DNA from: Bacteriovoracaceae bacterium
Lineage (GTDB): Bacteria > Bdellovibrionota > Bacteriovoracia > Bacteriovoracales > Bacteriovoracaceae
Direction: 5' to 3'
Length of the DNA stretch: 38,926 nt
Assembly: GCA_023146355.1 (NCBI GenBank)
Contig: JAGLCH010000225.1
Location: 1 to 38,926, forward strand
Shown here piece after piece: positions 9,071 to 17,594 of this stretch. Position numbers and translations under genes: made by a program. Within the stretch, counting starts at the first letter, position 1. The number at the start of each line of letters is the position of its first letter. The notes beneath the pieces were generated by a model that was not told the origin of the DNA, ran no database searches, and saw only the letters and a list, made by a program, of their open reading frames with translations.

Positions 9071-10003
9071 TTAAACCATTAACCTTTGGTGCGCAGAAAT
9101 TGCTCTATTTAAGAGGTAGAGAGCACCTTGATAATCAGCGCAGTTCTTTCCATATAATTCAAAGGCAGTCCCATGGTCAACGCTCATACGTAGAAAGGGG
9201 AGGCCTAGAGAGATATTGAGACCAATTGTGCCATGGAGCGCCTTAAAGATAGGAAGACCCTGATCGTGAAACATGTAAACCTTTAGCTGTCTTTTGTCAT
9301 TGTCGTGAAAGTGCAGCGTATCGCCAGAATATGGCCCTTTGAATTCAAGGTTAGAATACTTACTTTTAAGGGCCTCTATGCCGTCAAATATAACTACATC
9401 TTCGTCGCCCAGTAATCCATTTTCCCCAACATGAGGATTGATACCAGCAAGGATTACTTCTTCAAAGTCTCCAAAATATTTTTTGTATCCTTCCACAGTG
9501 TTTTTAACTTTTTGCACAATCAGTTGAGAAGTGATTGTACTAGCAACTTTAACAAGTGGAATATGATCAGTAATTAAAAGGTAGTGATCCTCACCAGATG
9601 AAAAGACCATTGCTGTGGATTTCGCATCATAACGAGCACGTAAGTATTCTGTATAACCTGCCCTCATCACTCCTTGATCAATCAATTGATCCTTTGAAGT
9701 TGGGAGGGTGAGAAGAACATCAGTATCGTGATTGAGACGTTCTAAGCAGTGATCAAGACTGATTGTCGTCTGTGGGAGCTCACCATCTTCAAGTAGATTC
9801 AGTTTTAATAATGCACCCGAAAATAAAACAGAATTTTCTGTCAGCTCGTAGGAGATTTTAATTGTTTGAAATGTCGAAATTAGTGAATCTTTATATGCGG
9901 CAAGAGTAAAGAGCTTTTGATTCTCACTTGTGAGAAGGATAAAGCTCTTTAAGAAAACTTCTAGGCCGATAGATTTCTCATGGCCTTGGCTTACATAAAT
10001 CAT
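9071..10003 (-). CDS. pdxA: 4-hydroxythreonine-4-phosphate dehydrogenase, divergent PdxA
   Basis: Oxidises 4-phosphohydroxy-L-threonine in the DXP-dependent pyridoxal phosphate pathway. The metal-binding histidines are present with family spacing: H147 (TDHIPL), H191 (INPHVGENGLLG) and H246 (HDQGL). The DHGTA motif (276-280) and the NISLGLPFLR segment are also conserved. At 310 residues it is about 20 shorter than E. coli PdxA. The N-terminal GDPxGIGPE motif is reduced to GHEKSIGLE (residues 7-15), so nucleotide or substrate contacts there may differ. It sits directly after the surA-like gene, with one base between the stop codon and the next ATG. This matches the surA-pdxA arrangement known in proteobacteria and supports the call. 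A PdxA2-type paralogue with another substrate cannot be excluded. Confidence 0.85.
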   Translation of the reverse strand: MIYVSQGHEKSIGLEVFLKSFILLTSENQKLFTLAAYKDSLISTFQTIKISYELTENSVLFSGALLKLNLLEDGELPQTTISLDHCLERLNHDTDVLLTLPTSKDQLIDQGVMRAGYTEYLRARYDAKSTAMVFSSGEDHYLLITDHIPLVKVASTITSQLIVQKVKNTVEGYKKYFGDFEEVILAGINPHVGENGLLGDEDVVIFDGIEALKSKYSNLEFKGPYSGDTLHFHDNDKRQLKVYMFHDQGLPIFKALHGTIGLNISLGLPFLRMSVDHGTAFELYGKNCADYQGALYLLNRAISAHQRLMV

Positions 10004-10004
10004 A

Positions 10005-10919
10005 TCACTTGAAATACTTTACGTAGTGTCCATTTTTTTGACGAGCAAGCCAAATACCAGTCATTTTATCAGTGGCCATTTTCATTAATTCACCGCGGAT
10101 CTTACGTTTTTGAGCAGCAAAATCTTCCGACTCAACTAAATCTTTCTGTTTAACAAAAAACACATGGTAATCATCAGCTAGAAGAAATGGTGCTGAAAAT
10201 GAACCTTCGTCTGTCTTTTTCAGAAGTTTCTTCAGTCCAGGAGTAAGCCCGTCTTCAGTTAATTCCCCAAGAGTATTGGTTTCAACGCCCTCAAATGCCT
10301 TAGGAAGATTTCCTGTGTTTTGGAATTTTACGAGGACATCCTTGAATTTAGAAAGCTTATTTTTTCCCAACTTTGATTTCGGAAGATAGAAGTCAACAAG
10401 GTCATATTTAAATGAAAGAGTTTGATTACTAAGATTTCTCTTGTAGTAAGTGTTTTTGATTTCTTGCTCTGTCACTGAAATTAATGGAGAAATTACGCGA
10501 TCAACAAAGAGGCTGTATTCCATCGCTTCTCTAGTCAGTTCAAAGTACTCGTCAAAGTTCATATTGTTTTGCTTTAAAAACTGAATCAATTGCTTTTGCG
10601 AAAGTCCGAGCTGAGCAATACGCTGCTTAACATTACCTTGAACTTGCTCATCTCCAACTACAAAGCCAAACTCAGAAAGCTTATCGCGAATCATTTTTGA
10701 ATTGATGATATTTTCTGCAACTTGGGAGTTTGTAAGCTTCGATTTATTATAAATAAATGGAGCAATATTTTGTCTTATTTGTAAGTTTGTCTTTATTCTT
10801 TCAACTATTGATAAGGTGATAATCTTGTCATCAACGACAGCAATAATTTTATCAAGAACTTTTGCTTGTGCAGCACAAGCAAGAATTAAAGCAATAATGG
10901 CAATAGAAATTTTTCTCAT
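10005..10919 (-). CDS. SurA-like periplasmic chaperone
   Basis: About 304 residues, starting with a signal peptide (MRKISIAIIALILACAAQA). The ATG at 10919 was chosen over the upstream in-frame ATG because it starts the signal peptide and has a GAG-type ribosome-binding site. The region after the signal peptide (KVLDKIIAVVDDKIIT) is the typical opening of the SurA N-terminal chaperone domain. The domain continues through the helical VTEQEIKNTYYK segment. The C-terminal part (LTPGLKKLLKKTDEGSFSAPFLLADDYHVFFVKQ) looks like the second half of a parvulin fold, but the catalytic first half is not recognisable. It therefore probably acts as an outer-membrane-protein chaperone rather than a prolyl isomerase. 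The gene is followed immediately by pdxA, a common partner of surA. Confidence 0.8.
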   Translation of the reverse strand: MRKISIAIIALILACAAQAKVLDKIIAVVDDKIITLSIVERIKTNLQIRQNIAPFIYNKSKLTNSQVAENIINSKMIRDKLSEFGFVVGDEQVQGNVKQRIAQLGLSQKQLIQFLKQNNMNFDEYFELTREAMEYSLFVDRVISPLISVTEQEIKNTYYKRNLSNQTLSFKYDLVDFYLPKSKLGKNKLSKFKDVLVKFQNTGNLPKAFEGVETNTLGELTEDGLTPGLKKLLKKTDEGSFSAPFLLADDYHVFFVKQKDLVESEDFAAQKRKIRGELMKMATDKMTGIWLARQKNGHYVKYFK

Positions 10920-10932
10920 TATGTTCTCACTC

Positions 10933-10961
10933 AAAAAAAAAGGCCGGTAGTAACCGGCCTT
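10933..10961 (-). terminator. Intrinsic terminator between ppiC-like and surA-like genes
   Basis: Perfect 9-bp stem AAGGCCGGT/ACCGGCCTT (10940-10948 with 10953-10961), a 4-base loop and a nine-T run on the minus strand. It occupies the 64-base gap between the two foldase genes and ends only 13 bases before the surA-like ATG. Confidence 0.88.
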
Positions 10962-10983
10962 GTTATCTATCAATTAATCTTCC

Positions 10984-11790
10984 CTATTTTAGAAGCTTTT
11001 TATTAATATGGATAGAGGCGCCTTTCTTCAATCTTTTGAAGTAATCTGAGATAATAGCATCTCTTTTTTTATCGTAAACAATTTTTTGATAAAGTGGGTA
11101 GTTAATGTCTTTAAAATCCTTCTCTGCTAGTACTTTGATAACATGAAAGCCAAATGGAGAAGCAACAGGCTTAGTAATATGGCCCTGTTTCTTGCCCTTA
11201 ATGGCCATGAAGTATGACTTTGCAAGCTTCACAGCTGGCTGAAACCCCATATCTCCACCAAGTTGAGCAACAGAAGCTTGAGAAAACTTAGAAGCAAGTT
11301 CAGGGAACTTTGATTTATCAGACTTCAGTGTATTGTAAACTTTCCAAGCTGCTTTCAGAGCTTCTTCTGACTCTGGTTGTGATGGAATAGAGCGAGTTCG
11401 GAATAGAATATGCGCTGTGCGGTACTCAGGATATTCTGAATAATATTTCTTAACATCCTTTTCCACAACCTTAATCTTCTTGAACTCTGGACCTAGATCC
11501 TTTGAGATCATGGCGTGGTAGAGGACATCTTGCATCTTTTGCTTAACTGTGGGGTCAAGCTGAAGCTTTAGCCTAAGTGCTTTCTGTATACCTAACTGCC
11601 TACTGATCATGTCATTAAGCACGGTTTCTTTGGTAACCTTTTTATGGGTTAAGAATAATTTTGTTTGTTTGTAAGTCTGATCAAATACATTTTCTTCGAT
11701 CAGGTCTCCATTGACTGTGGCAACAGGTGTGGCCAAAACGCTGCCAGTGAACATCAGTATTGATGCGATAACTACAGTTATTTTCTTCAT
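10984..11790 (-). CDS. Exported PpiC/parvulin-type peptidyl-prolyl isomerase
   Basis: A 268-residue foldase with a signal peptide (MKKITVVIASILMFTGSVLA). The start at 11790 has an AGGATGG ribosome-binding site; an earlier in-frame ATG would overlap mfd. After the signal peptide come PVATVNGDLIEENVF and a helical SurA_N-like domain. A complete parvulin domain follows, with YRTAHILFRT, FSQASVAQLGGDMGF and SPFGFHVIKVL. It is predicted to assist folding of exported proteins in the periplasm. It lies 37 bases after mfd and ends in a strong intrinsic terminator, after which the second, SurA-like foldase gene begins. Confidence 0.88.
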   Translation of the reverse strand: MKKITVVIASILMFTGSVLATPVATVNGDLIEENVFDQTYKQTKLFLTHKKVTKETVLNDMISRQLGIQKALRLKLQLDPTVKQKMQDVLYHAMISKDLGPEFKKIKVVEKDVKKYYSEYPEYRTAHILFRTRSIPSQPESEEALKAAWKVYNTLKSDKSKFPELASKFSQASVAQLGGDMGFQPAVKLAKSYFMAIKGKKQGHITKPVASPFGFHVIKVLAEKDFKDINYPLYQKIVYDKKRDAIISDYFKRLKKGASIHINKKLLK

Positions 11791-11827
11791 TTTCCATCCT
11801 TGAAAAAAGACATACCTAGCAAAAACG

Positions 11828-14800
11828 CTAACATGTAACCAGTTGCTGCGCAACATCTTTGGCGAAATTTAGCAGTTCTTTTTGATCCACTTGGGTCTTA
11901 TGACTATAGATAACACGATAGTCAGGGGTAAACTGGTATATTTTAGGGCGCTTCATAAAAACCTCGACTACTGCGTTGCGAAGCGCAATATTGCGATCTA
12001 GTGACTGTTGATCAAATTGAAGTGATATTATTGTTCCGGCAACTGAAATTGCCTTGAGGCCAACATGCTGAAGACTAATCCTAGTTTCCAAAATTGTGAA
12101 TAAGTTTTGCATTTCAACTGGATAAATGCCAAAAATATCTACCAACTCCTCTTTAATCTGTTCGAGGCCATCCAAGCTCTCACAATTGCTAAGCTTTTTA
12201 TAGTATTTAAGCCTTTCTGCAGAGTCCTTAACGTAATGACTAGGAATAAAACTGGCAAATGGGGTATTGATTTCAATATTTTTTCGAATGATTTTCTTTT
12301 CACCCCGAAGCTCGAAAATTGCTTCCTTCAATAGCTCCATGTAAAGCTCAAGTCCCACTGCTTCAATATGACCGGACTGTTGAGCTCCCAGGATATCTCC
12401 TGCGCCGCGAATTTCGAGGTCAGCTGATGCAATTGAAAAGCCTGAGCCCATATCGGCATATGTTTGGAGTGCCTTCAGGCGTGATTCTGCAATCTTTGTA
12501 AGGCCACGGTTTTTCGGTATTACAAAATAGGCGTAGGCCTTTCGGTCAGAGCGGCCAATTCTGCCCCTCAACTGATGAAGCTGAGATAGCCCATAGGTGT
12601 CGGCGCGATCAACAATCATTGTATTTGCATTAGGGATGTCTATTCCTGACTCTATAATGGTAGTTGAAAGGAGAATTTGATACTTTCCAGAGTAAAAATC
12701 CTTCATTTTGGTTTCGAGTTCTCTTTCGGACATTTGACCGTGTGCAACTACAACCTTGGCGCCTGGAACCAATTCGCGCAATCTGGCGCTATATTCTTCC
12801 ATATCTGCAACTCTGTTATGAACATAAAAAACCTGCCCCCCGCGACTCAGCTCTTTTTCAATAGCGGCCTTAAGAGTTTGGTCATCCTCTTTGATTAAAT
12901 AGGTCTTAATCGACTGTCTTCGTGGAGGTGCTGTTTGGATAAGTGAAAGATCACGTAGTCCCAAAAAAGCGAGTTGCATTGTGCGGGGAATTGGTGTGGC
13001 AGTGAGCGTGAGAAAATCAACAGATGATTTCATCAGTTTAAGCTTCTCTTTGTGCCCCACCCCAAAGCGTTGCTCTTCATCTACTACGACTAGACCGATA
13101 TCTTTGAAGTTAATAGATGCAGAGAGGATTTTGTGGGTTCCAATAAGTACGTCAATTTTACCCGCAGTAAGTTCATCTTTTATCTTTTTTACCTGAGCAG
13201 CAGTCTTAAACCGTGAGAGGAATTCTATAGTGATGGGAAAGTCTTTAAAGCGACTGGTAAAAGAGTTGTAGTGCTGCATTGCCAAAATGGTAGTTGGCAC
13301 TAAAACTGCCACTTGCTTCCCGTCATTTACGGCCTTAAATGCTGCACGCATTGCCACTTCTGTTTTTCCAAAGCCAACGTCACCACAAACGAGGTGATCC
13401 ATTGGAGTCGGTTTTTGCATTGCTTCGAGGACATCATCAATGGCGAGTCTTTGATCATTCGTTTCTTCAAAGGGAAAGGCCAAGGCAAATTCATTGTCTA
13501 GGTGGTTTTGTTCAGAAAAGGCGTACGCCGGAGAGGACTGTCTTTCTGCTTGGAGCTTTAATAAGTCAAAGGCGAGCTTCTTTACTGAGTTTTTAGCCTT
13601 TTCCTTTAGTGCAGAAAATTTGTTGGATCGTAAGTTTGCCGCTTTAAGGCCAGAGTTGCCGTCAGCATGTTTTTGAATCATGTTCATTTTGTAGACAGGG
13701 ACGTATACCTTGTCGTTATCAGCGTAATGAATGACCAAATAATCAGTTTGGGTATCTCCCACATCCATGGTCTGTAGGCCGTGATAGATTCCTATTCCGT
13801 GTTCGCTGTGGATAACAAAGTCACCCTCTTTGAGGGTTGCTAATTGCTCAGCAAATAAGTCCAAGTTTTTGGGTTTTAGATCCTTTGCCTTCGATTTTTT
13901 GCGACTAAATAGGTCGCTATCGGTAAGTACTAAAATGTTTTCAGCGGCATAATAAAATCCAGAGGAAAGTTTAGCATTTTCAAATCTAATTCGAGAGAGT
14001 ATTTCACCGCAAACTTCATTCTCCTCAAGTAGGAATGAAATTTCTTTTCGGCTGCCCTCGTTGGCACTTGAGAAAACAATTGTTCCAGAATATTTGAATT
14101 CTTCCTTGATAAAGTTGAGCACTTGCTTTAGATAATCAAAGCGGCCCTGTGCAGGATTAATGAATCTGCCGAGATAACCGGAAATTTTTTCAACTTGAAG
14201 TTCCATCGTATTTGAAAGGTCATCATCTAAATCCTGAGAGATATTAATTTCATTGAAACTTAGATAAGTACTATTCTCCAAGTAACCCATCAGTTCATGG
14301 TTATAGAGAGACTCTGGTGGTGGAAGTAGTAGCTCTGATCCTTCTTGATCACTGGCCCGAGAGTAATCATAACGCAGTTGTTCTATGAGCTCCGTTATAT
14401 TTTGAGTTGTTTTAAAGCCATTAATAAGACTAATAATCGGGCCATCAATATAATCGAGGAGTGTTGCTGTTTTAGTGAAAAACTGTGAACAATATGCAGG
14501 ATAGTTTTCAAACATGGCACCATCACTTAGTGCTGAGAAAATATCTTTTCGGCGCTCGTGCTTAGCCTTTTCAGAGGGGCGCGGACGTATTAAATTTTCA
14601 CGTAAGGCAGTGCGGTACACCTCTCCTGAAAATATCTGTGGAGCAGGAGCAACGCCAACAGATTCAATGTGGGTAGTGCGAATTGTCTTTTGAGTATTAC
14701 GATCTATGGGAAAGATTTCTTCAATCATATCATCGAAATAATGAATCCTTAATGCCTCCCCTGTAACAGTGAAAAGGTCAAAAATTTCACCACGATTGCA

Positions 14801-15325
14801 AAATGTACCAGGCTCCTCAATGGAAGTCGCTGGTGAGTAGCCCATGTGTACCAGTTTCAAAGCGAGATCTTGAGGGGAAATGATATCACTAGTCTCTAAT
14901 TTTAGCTGGTTCTCAGAAAAAAATGAAACAGGAGGTAATCGAAGAGCAGCGGCCTCATGGGTTGCAATGATAATTGATTTTTCTTGCCTGTGGACGAGAG
15001 AGTCTAAAACTTTAAAGCGTTTGTATAAACTGCTTTCAGAGGAAATAAAGTGACCGTATGGACCCTCATCGAGTCCGGGGAAAAAATATAGTTTGTGCTC
15101 AGTCTTGTAGGTTAAAAGTGTTGTATGGAGCTCTTCTGCTGTTTCAAGAGTGTCGCAGATAAAAAGGTGATTTGACCGATGAAATAGGTCTCCCTTCATT
15201 TTAAGAAAATCATTGAAGATAAATGGGAGGTGCTCCTCTGCAATACCACTAATTGTGAGCGAACCTTTGATGGCATTTGACTTCCAACTCGATATCTTTT
15301 GCATTAGACCTGTAAAGTTAGTCAT
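11828..15325 (-). CDS. mfd: Transcription-repair coupling factor Mfd
   Basis: ATP-dependent translocase that removes RNA polymerase stalled at lesions and recruits UvrA. It has 1165 residues, close to the E. coli length. The N-terminal UvrB-like module spans about 1-400. The RNA-polymerase-interacting CarD-like domain spans about 498-565 (EGDFVIHSEHGIGIYHGLQT). The SF2 helicase core has Walker A GDVGFGKT (648-655), the DEEQ box (749-752, DEEQRFGVGHKEKL) and LTATPIPRTM. The second RecA fold has STTIIESGIDIPNANT and QLRGRIGRS. A C-terminal TRCF domain follows. A strong GGAGG ribosome-binding site and a consensus -10 box lie directly upstream. It is the first gene of the minus-strand run that also encodes UvrA. 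Confidence 0.97.
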   Translation of the reverse strand: MTNFTGLMQKISSWKSNAIKGSLTISGIAEEHLPFIFNDFLKMKGDLFHRSNHLFICDTLETAEELHTTLLTYKTEHKLYFFPGLDEGPYGHFISSESSLYKRFKVLDSLVHRQEKSIIIATHEAAALRLPPVSFFSENQLKLETSDIISPQDLALKLVHMGYSPATSIEEPGTFCNRGEIFDLFTVTGEALRIHYFDDMIEEIFPIDRNTQKTIRTTHIESVGVAPAPQIFSGEVYRTALRENLIRPRPSEKAKHERRKDIFSALSDGAMFENYPAYCSQFFTKTATLLDYIDGPIISLINGFKTTQNITELIEQLRYDYSRASDQEGSELLLPPPESLYNHELMGYLENSTYLSFNEINISQDLDDDLSNTMELQVEKISGYLGRFINPAQGRFDYLKQVLNFIKEEFKYSGTIVFSSANEGSRKEISFLLEENEVCGEILSRIRFENAKLSSGFYYAAENILVLTDSDLFSRKKSKAKDLKPKNLDLFAEQLATLKEGDFVIHSEHGIGIYHGLQTMDVGDTQTDYLVIHYADNDKVYVPVYKMNMIQKHADGNSGLKAANLRSNKFSALKEKAKNSVKKLAFDLLKLQAERQSSPAYAFSEQNHLDNEFALAFPFEETNDQRLAIDDVLEAMQKPTPMDHLVCGDVGFGKTEVAMRAAFKAVNDGKQVAVLVPTTILAMQHYNSFTSRFKDFPITIEFLSRFKTAAQVKKIKDELTAGKIDVLIGTHKILSASINFKDIGLVVVDEEQRFGVGHKEKLKLMKSSVDFLTLTATPIPRTMQLAFLGLRDLSLIQTAPPRRQSIKTYLIKEDDQTLKAAIEKELSRGGQVFYVHNRVADMEEYSARLRELVPGAKVVVAHGQMSERELETKMKDFYSGKYQILLSTTIIESGIDIPNANTMIVDRADTYGLSQLHQLRGRIGRSDRKAYAYFVIPKNRGLTKIAESRLKALQTYADMGSGFSIASADLEIRGAGDILGAQQSGHIEAVGLELYMELLKEAIFELRGEKKIIRKNIEINTPFASFIPSHYVKDSAERLKYYKKLSNCESLDGLEQIKEELVDIFGIYPVEMQNLFTILETRISLQHVGLKAISVAGTIISLQFDQQSLDRNIALRNAVVEVFMKRPKIYQFTPDYRVIYSHKTQVDQKELLNFAKDVAQQLVTC

Positions 15326-15344
15326 GGTGTCCTCCAGAAGCAGT

Positions 15345-15350
15345 ATTATA
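15345..15350 (-). promoter_or_regulatory. -10 box of the mfd promoter
   Basis: Consensus TATAAT on the minus strand, 20 bases upstream of the mfd ATG, with the GGAGG ribosome-binding site at 15331-15335 between them. No well-spaced -35 box is evident (TTGAAA occurs 21 bases away, longer than optimal). Confidence 0.5.
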
Positions 15351-15396
15351 GTGGAATATCATTTCAAAGTCTTTCAATAAAAATGGGCCCAAAAGA

Positions 15397-15425
15397 ATGA
15401 CACCGCATTCATTAGAGGCCATAAT
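15397..15425 (+). promoter_or_regulatory. Sigma-70-type promoter of the nuo-like operon
   Basis: ATGACA (15397-15402), a 17-base spacer and CATAAT (15420-15425), each box matching 5 of 6 consensus bases. It is about 40 bases upstream of the first gene and back-to-back with the mfd promoter. Confidence 0.6.
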
Positions 15426-15466
15426 TAATAGATAAAGTTATTAAATATTAAAAGGTTAACTAGAAA

Positions 15467-15817
15467 ATGGAGATCAATTACAATCTCATTGCAACAGTTG
15501 TTACAGTGGCAATTTCTACTGTTACGTTGCTATTTGTTTTTCTCCTCAAGAAGAAGAGAAAAAGTGATGGCGTCGCCGAGATTTTTGAGTGTGGAGAAAA
15601 CCCGATTGGAAGTGCCACTCGACAGTACCGAGTAGACTTTATTTTTAGCATGATTAGTGATGTGCTATTGATGCTGATCGCAATGGTTTTATTTTATTGG
15701 GTTGTGAACCTAGTAGAGACCGACTCAAAAATATCACTAATCGGTACAACTGTTACTTCTGTGATCTGGTTGATAACCTATCTTTATACTATTTCGATTG
15801 GAGTGAAAGAAAAATAG
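15467..15817 (+). CDS. NuoA-like membrane subunit (divergent complex I family)
   Basis: A 116-residue protein with three predicted membrane helices (about 8-27, 57-80 and 91-112). The cytoplasmic loop has the NuoA hallmark ECGE followed by NPIGSATRQYR (41-55). In true NuoA the second helix carries an FDVE acidic pair needed for quinone-linked proton transfer. Here the corresponding region reads SDVLLMLIAMVLFYWVV, with only D57 and D65 near its start, so the pair is not conserved. It is the first gene of a tightly packed cluster in canonical nuo order; the next gene starts at the base after its stop. nuoB, C and D, which normally follow nuoA, are missing. The family assignment is good; a role as a proton-pump subunit is doubtful. 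Confidence 0.75.
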   Translation: MEINYNLIATVVTVAISTVTLLFVFLLKKKRKSDGVAEIFECGENPIGSATRQYRVDFIFSMISDVLLMLIAMVLFYWVVNLVETDSKISLIGTTVTSVIWLITYLYTISIGVKEK

Positions 15818-16813
15818 ATGGTCAATACAATAATGCCAGTGCTTACCACGATGGGAATGGCGCTTGCCTATGTTTGTTTTTTTGGATTATTTGGGCACTT
15901 CACGAATAGAAGTGTCGAGAATACTATATTGAGACGATCATCAATTCACGGTCATCACTCATTTTTTCGTAAATTTTTCAATGGTATATCTCGCGCCCTT
16001 GGTAAAGAAGAGCATATTCCGCGACAAGGTCATAAGCTCCTATTTATTCTCACCCCACCTATTGCTTTTTCTATTGCTCTTGGGATGTGGACAAACGCAA
16101 TTTTTATTCCTGGTGCCATGTTTTTTTCAGGAAGCATCCTCACTGTTTATGTACTTTACCTACTCTTGACTCTCACATTGATTTCAGTTGCATGGGCATC
16201 AAATAGTAAATATCCGATTATTGCGAGCTTTAGAATATTGAAACTGCTAATACCAATTGAACTTGCATTTCTATTTTTATTCTTTTCCATTGGACTGCAC
16301 TTTAATACATTTGAAATCAACATCATCGCTGAAGCTCAAGCAGCTTCTATCTCTAGCTGGGGCATTATAAGGCAGCCTCTTATTGGACTCGTCTTTCTCT
16401 TCCTTATTTTGATCAAGTGTGTACAAACACCGTTTGACTACATCATAACTTCCAGCGAGTTGGCCGGTGGTGTTCTTGCTGAGTATTCTGTGTTTGGGAA
16501 ATCTCTTGTAAAAAATGCTCTTAAACTGTCATATCTATTCAGTCATCTTTTCTTTGTTGTAGTATTTCTCGGTGCCGCTCACCTGCCAATTGTTGTTCTT
16601 CCATTTAATAGTGATGCGCCCTCCATGTATGCTATTCAGTCCTTGGGAATTATTCTGGTAAAATATATTGTATTACTGGGCTTAACTCGAATTGTACGGC
16701 TGGGCTTTCCAACAGTTAAATATATCAAAGTTATGTGCATAATTAAGTATTGGGTTATTCCTGTTATGCTATTAAACATGCTCGTAACGATAGTTGTTTC
16801 GAGGGTATTGTAA
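15818..16813 (+). CDS. NuoH-like membrane subunit (divergent)
   Basis: A 331-residue multi-helix protein that can be followed along NuoH for most of its length. Matching segments include KEEHIP (63-68, the KExxxP loop), SNSKYPIIASFR, PFD (205-207), SELAGGVLAEYS (213-224) and the C-terminal VIPVMLLNMLVT. In complex I this subunit forms the quinone chamber with NuoB and NuoD. The N-terminal GERR motif reads TNRS here. The acidic PEAE following PFD is IITS, so two of the glutamates of that loop are lost, while E214 and E222 remain. With no NuoB or NuoD in the cluster, its docking partner is unknown. Its stop overlaps the next ATG by one base. Confidence 0.8.
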   Translation: MVNTIMPVLTTMGMALAYVCFFGLFGHFTNRSVENTILRRSSIHGHHSFFRKFFNGISRALGKEEHIPRQGHKLLFILTPPIAFSIALGMWTNAIFIPGAMFFSGSILTVYVLYLLLTLTLISVAWASNSKYPIIASFRILKLLIPIELAFLFLFFSIGLHFNTFEINIIAEAQAASISSWGIIRQPLIGLVFLFLILIKCVQTPFDYIITSSELAGGVLAEYSVFGKSLVKNALKLSYLFSHLFFVVVFLGAAHLPIVVLPFNSDAPSMYAIQSLGIILVKYIVLLGLTRIVRLGFPTVKYIKVMCIIKYWVIPVMLLNMLVTIVVSRVL

Positions 16814-17301
16814 TGGGAATTATTCAAGGATTGATAGTCCTCGTGTCGGCACTTACCTTCGGCTTTTTGTTTGCTCGTAGAACTCTTTCAAAAATAGTGA
16901 TAATTGGAATTCTCGATATCTGTGTTGCTGCCATTCTCTTTAGCGCGGGCCTAAAAGTTGCAGCATTTGTATACTTGGTGGTGTCTCTATTTACTATTTT
17001 GTTAATATTTGCCCTCGGGGCCAAGGTTATTAATATGTCTCATGTTGAGGTAAATAGATCTGGACTTGTTCCCCGAATCATATTTAGTGTAGTCTTTCTC
17101 ACAATCGAGATGGGACTTATCCTAGTGTTGTCCCATAGTAATTCTGACTTCTCATCATTTGGAAATTTTGGGCCATTTCATCTCATCGACTATTCGATGA
17201 ATGAAAGTATGGTTTTTGTATATTCCCTGATTGCAATAGCGGCCTCGTTGGTAGTTTTTATAAGTGCAGAACTTTTTAGAAAAAGAGAGATCGAATGCTA
17301 G
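16813..17301 (+). CDS. NuoJ-like membrane subunit (divergent)
   Basis: A 162-residue protein with about five membrane helices. The start at 16813 overlaps the preceding stop (TAATG), which fits the packing of the cluster better than the longer in-frame form starting at 16750. Position in the operon (after H, before K) and the overall helix pattern support NuoJ. The third helix of NuoJ normally contains a glutamate and a VYxGAI pi-bulge. Here the segment is AAFVYLVVSLFTILLIFALG, with neither the glutamate nor the glycine. The assignment leans on gene order, because the sequence alone is weak. The end overlaps the next gene by 7 bases. Confidence 0.65.
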   Translation: MGIIQGLIVLVSALTFGFLFARRTLSKIVIIGILDICVAAILFSAGLKVAAFVYLVVSLFTILLIFALGAKVINMSHVEVNRSGLVPRIIFSVVFLTIEMGLILVLSHSNSDFSSFGNFGPFHLIDYSMNESMVFVYSLIAIAASLVVFISAELFRKREIEC

Positions 17302-17579
17302 AACTTCTTATTGTTTCAAGCTTAACTATAGCCGTGGGGATTATCCATTTGTGCTTTAGTGGAAATCTCCTTAAGCGATTAATTACAATGAAGGTTCTTT
17401 GCACTGGGATTGTACTTTTAGCAATTACAACGACTGCTACAATTGCACCAGAGATGTTAAATTTTATAGTCCAAGTATTAACTATCATGCTTTCAGTCTT
17501 GATTTGCTTCGCGTGCCTCTTGATCCTTCGTTATTACCTATCGAGGAAGACTATCGAAACAGATCAAATGACTTTTTAG
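17295..17579 (+). CDS. NuoK/MnhC-like membrane subunit (divergent)
   Basis: A 94-residue, three-helix protein of NuoK length. The helix 1-2 junction, SGNLLKRLITMKVLCTG (22-38), lines up with the NuoK segment RRNLLFMLIGLEIMINA. In that comparison the membrane glutamate essential for proton transfer (E36 in E. coli) becomes K33. The second conserved glutamate of helix 3 is also absent, as the segment VLTIMLSVLICFACLLIL has no acidic residue. The NuoK/MnhC fold seems kept but the known proton path does not. A 15-base gap with a GG-rich ribosome-binding site separates it from the NuoL-like gene. Confidence 0.65.
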   Translation: MLELLIVSSLTIAVGIIHLCFSGNLLKRLITMKVLCTGIVLLAITTTATIAPEMLNFIVQVLTIMLSVLICFACLLILRYYLSRKTIETDQMTF

Positions 17580-17594
17580 GTAAGGATTTTTTAG

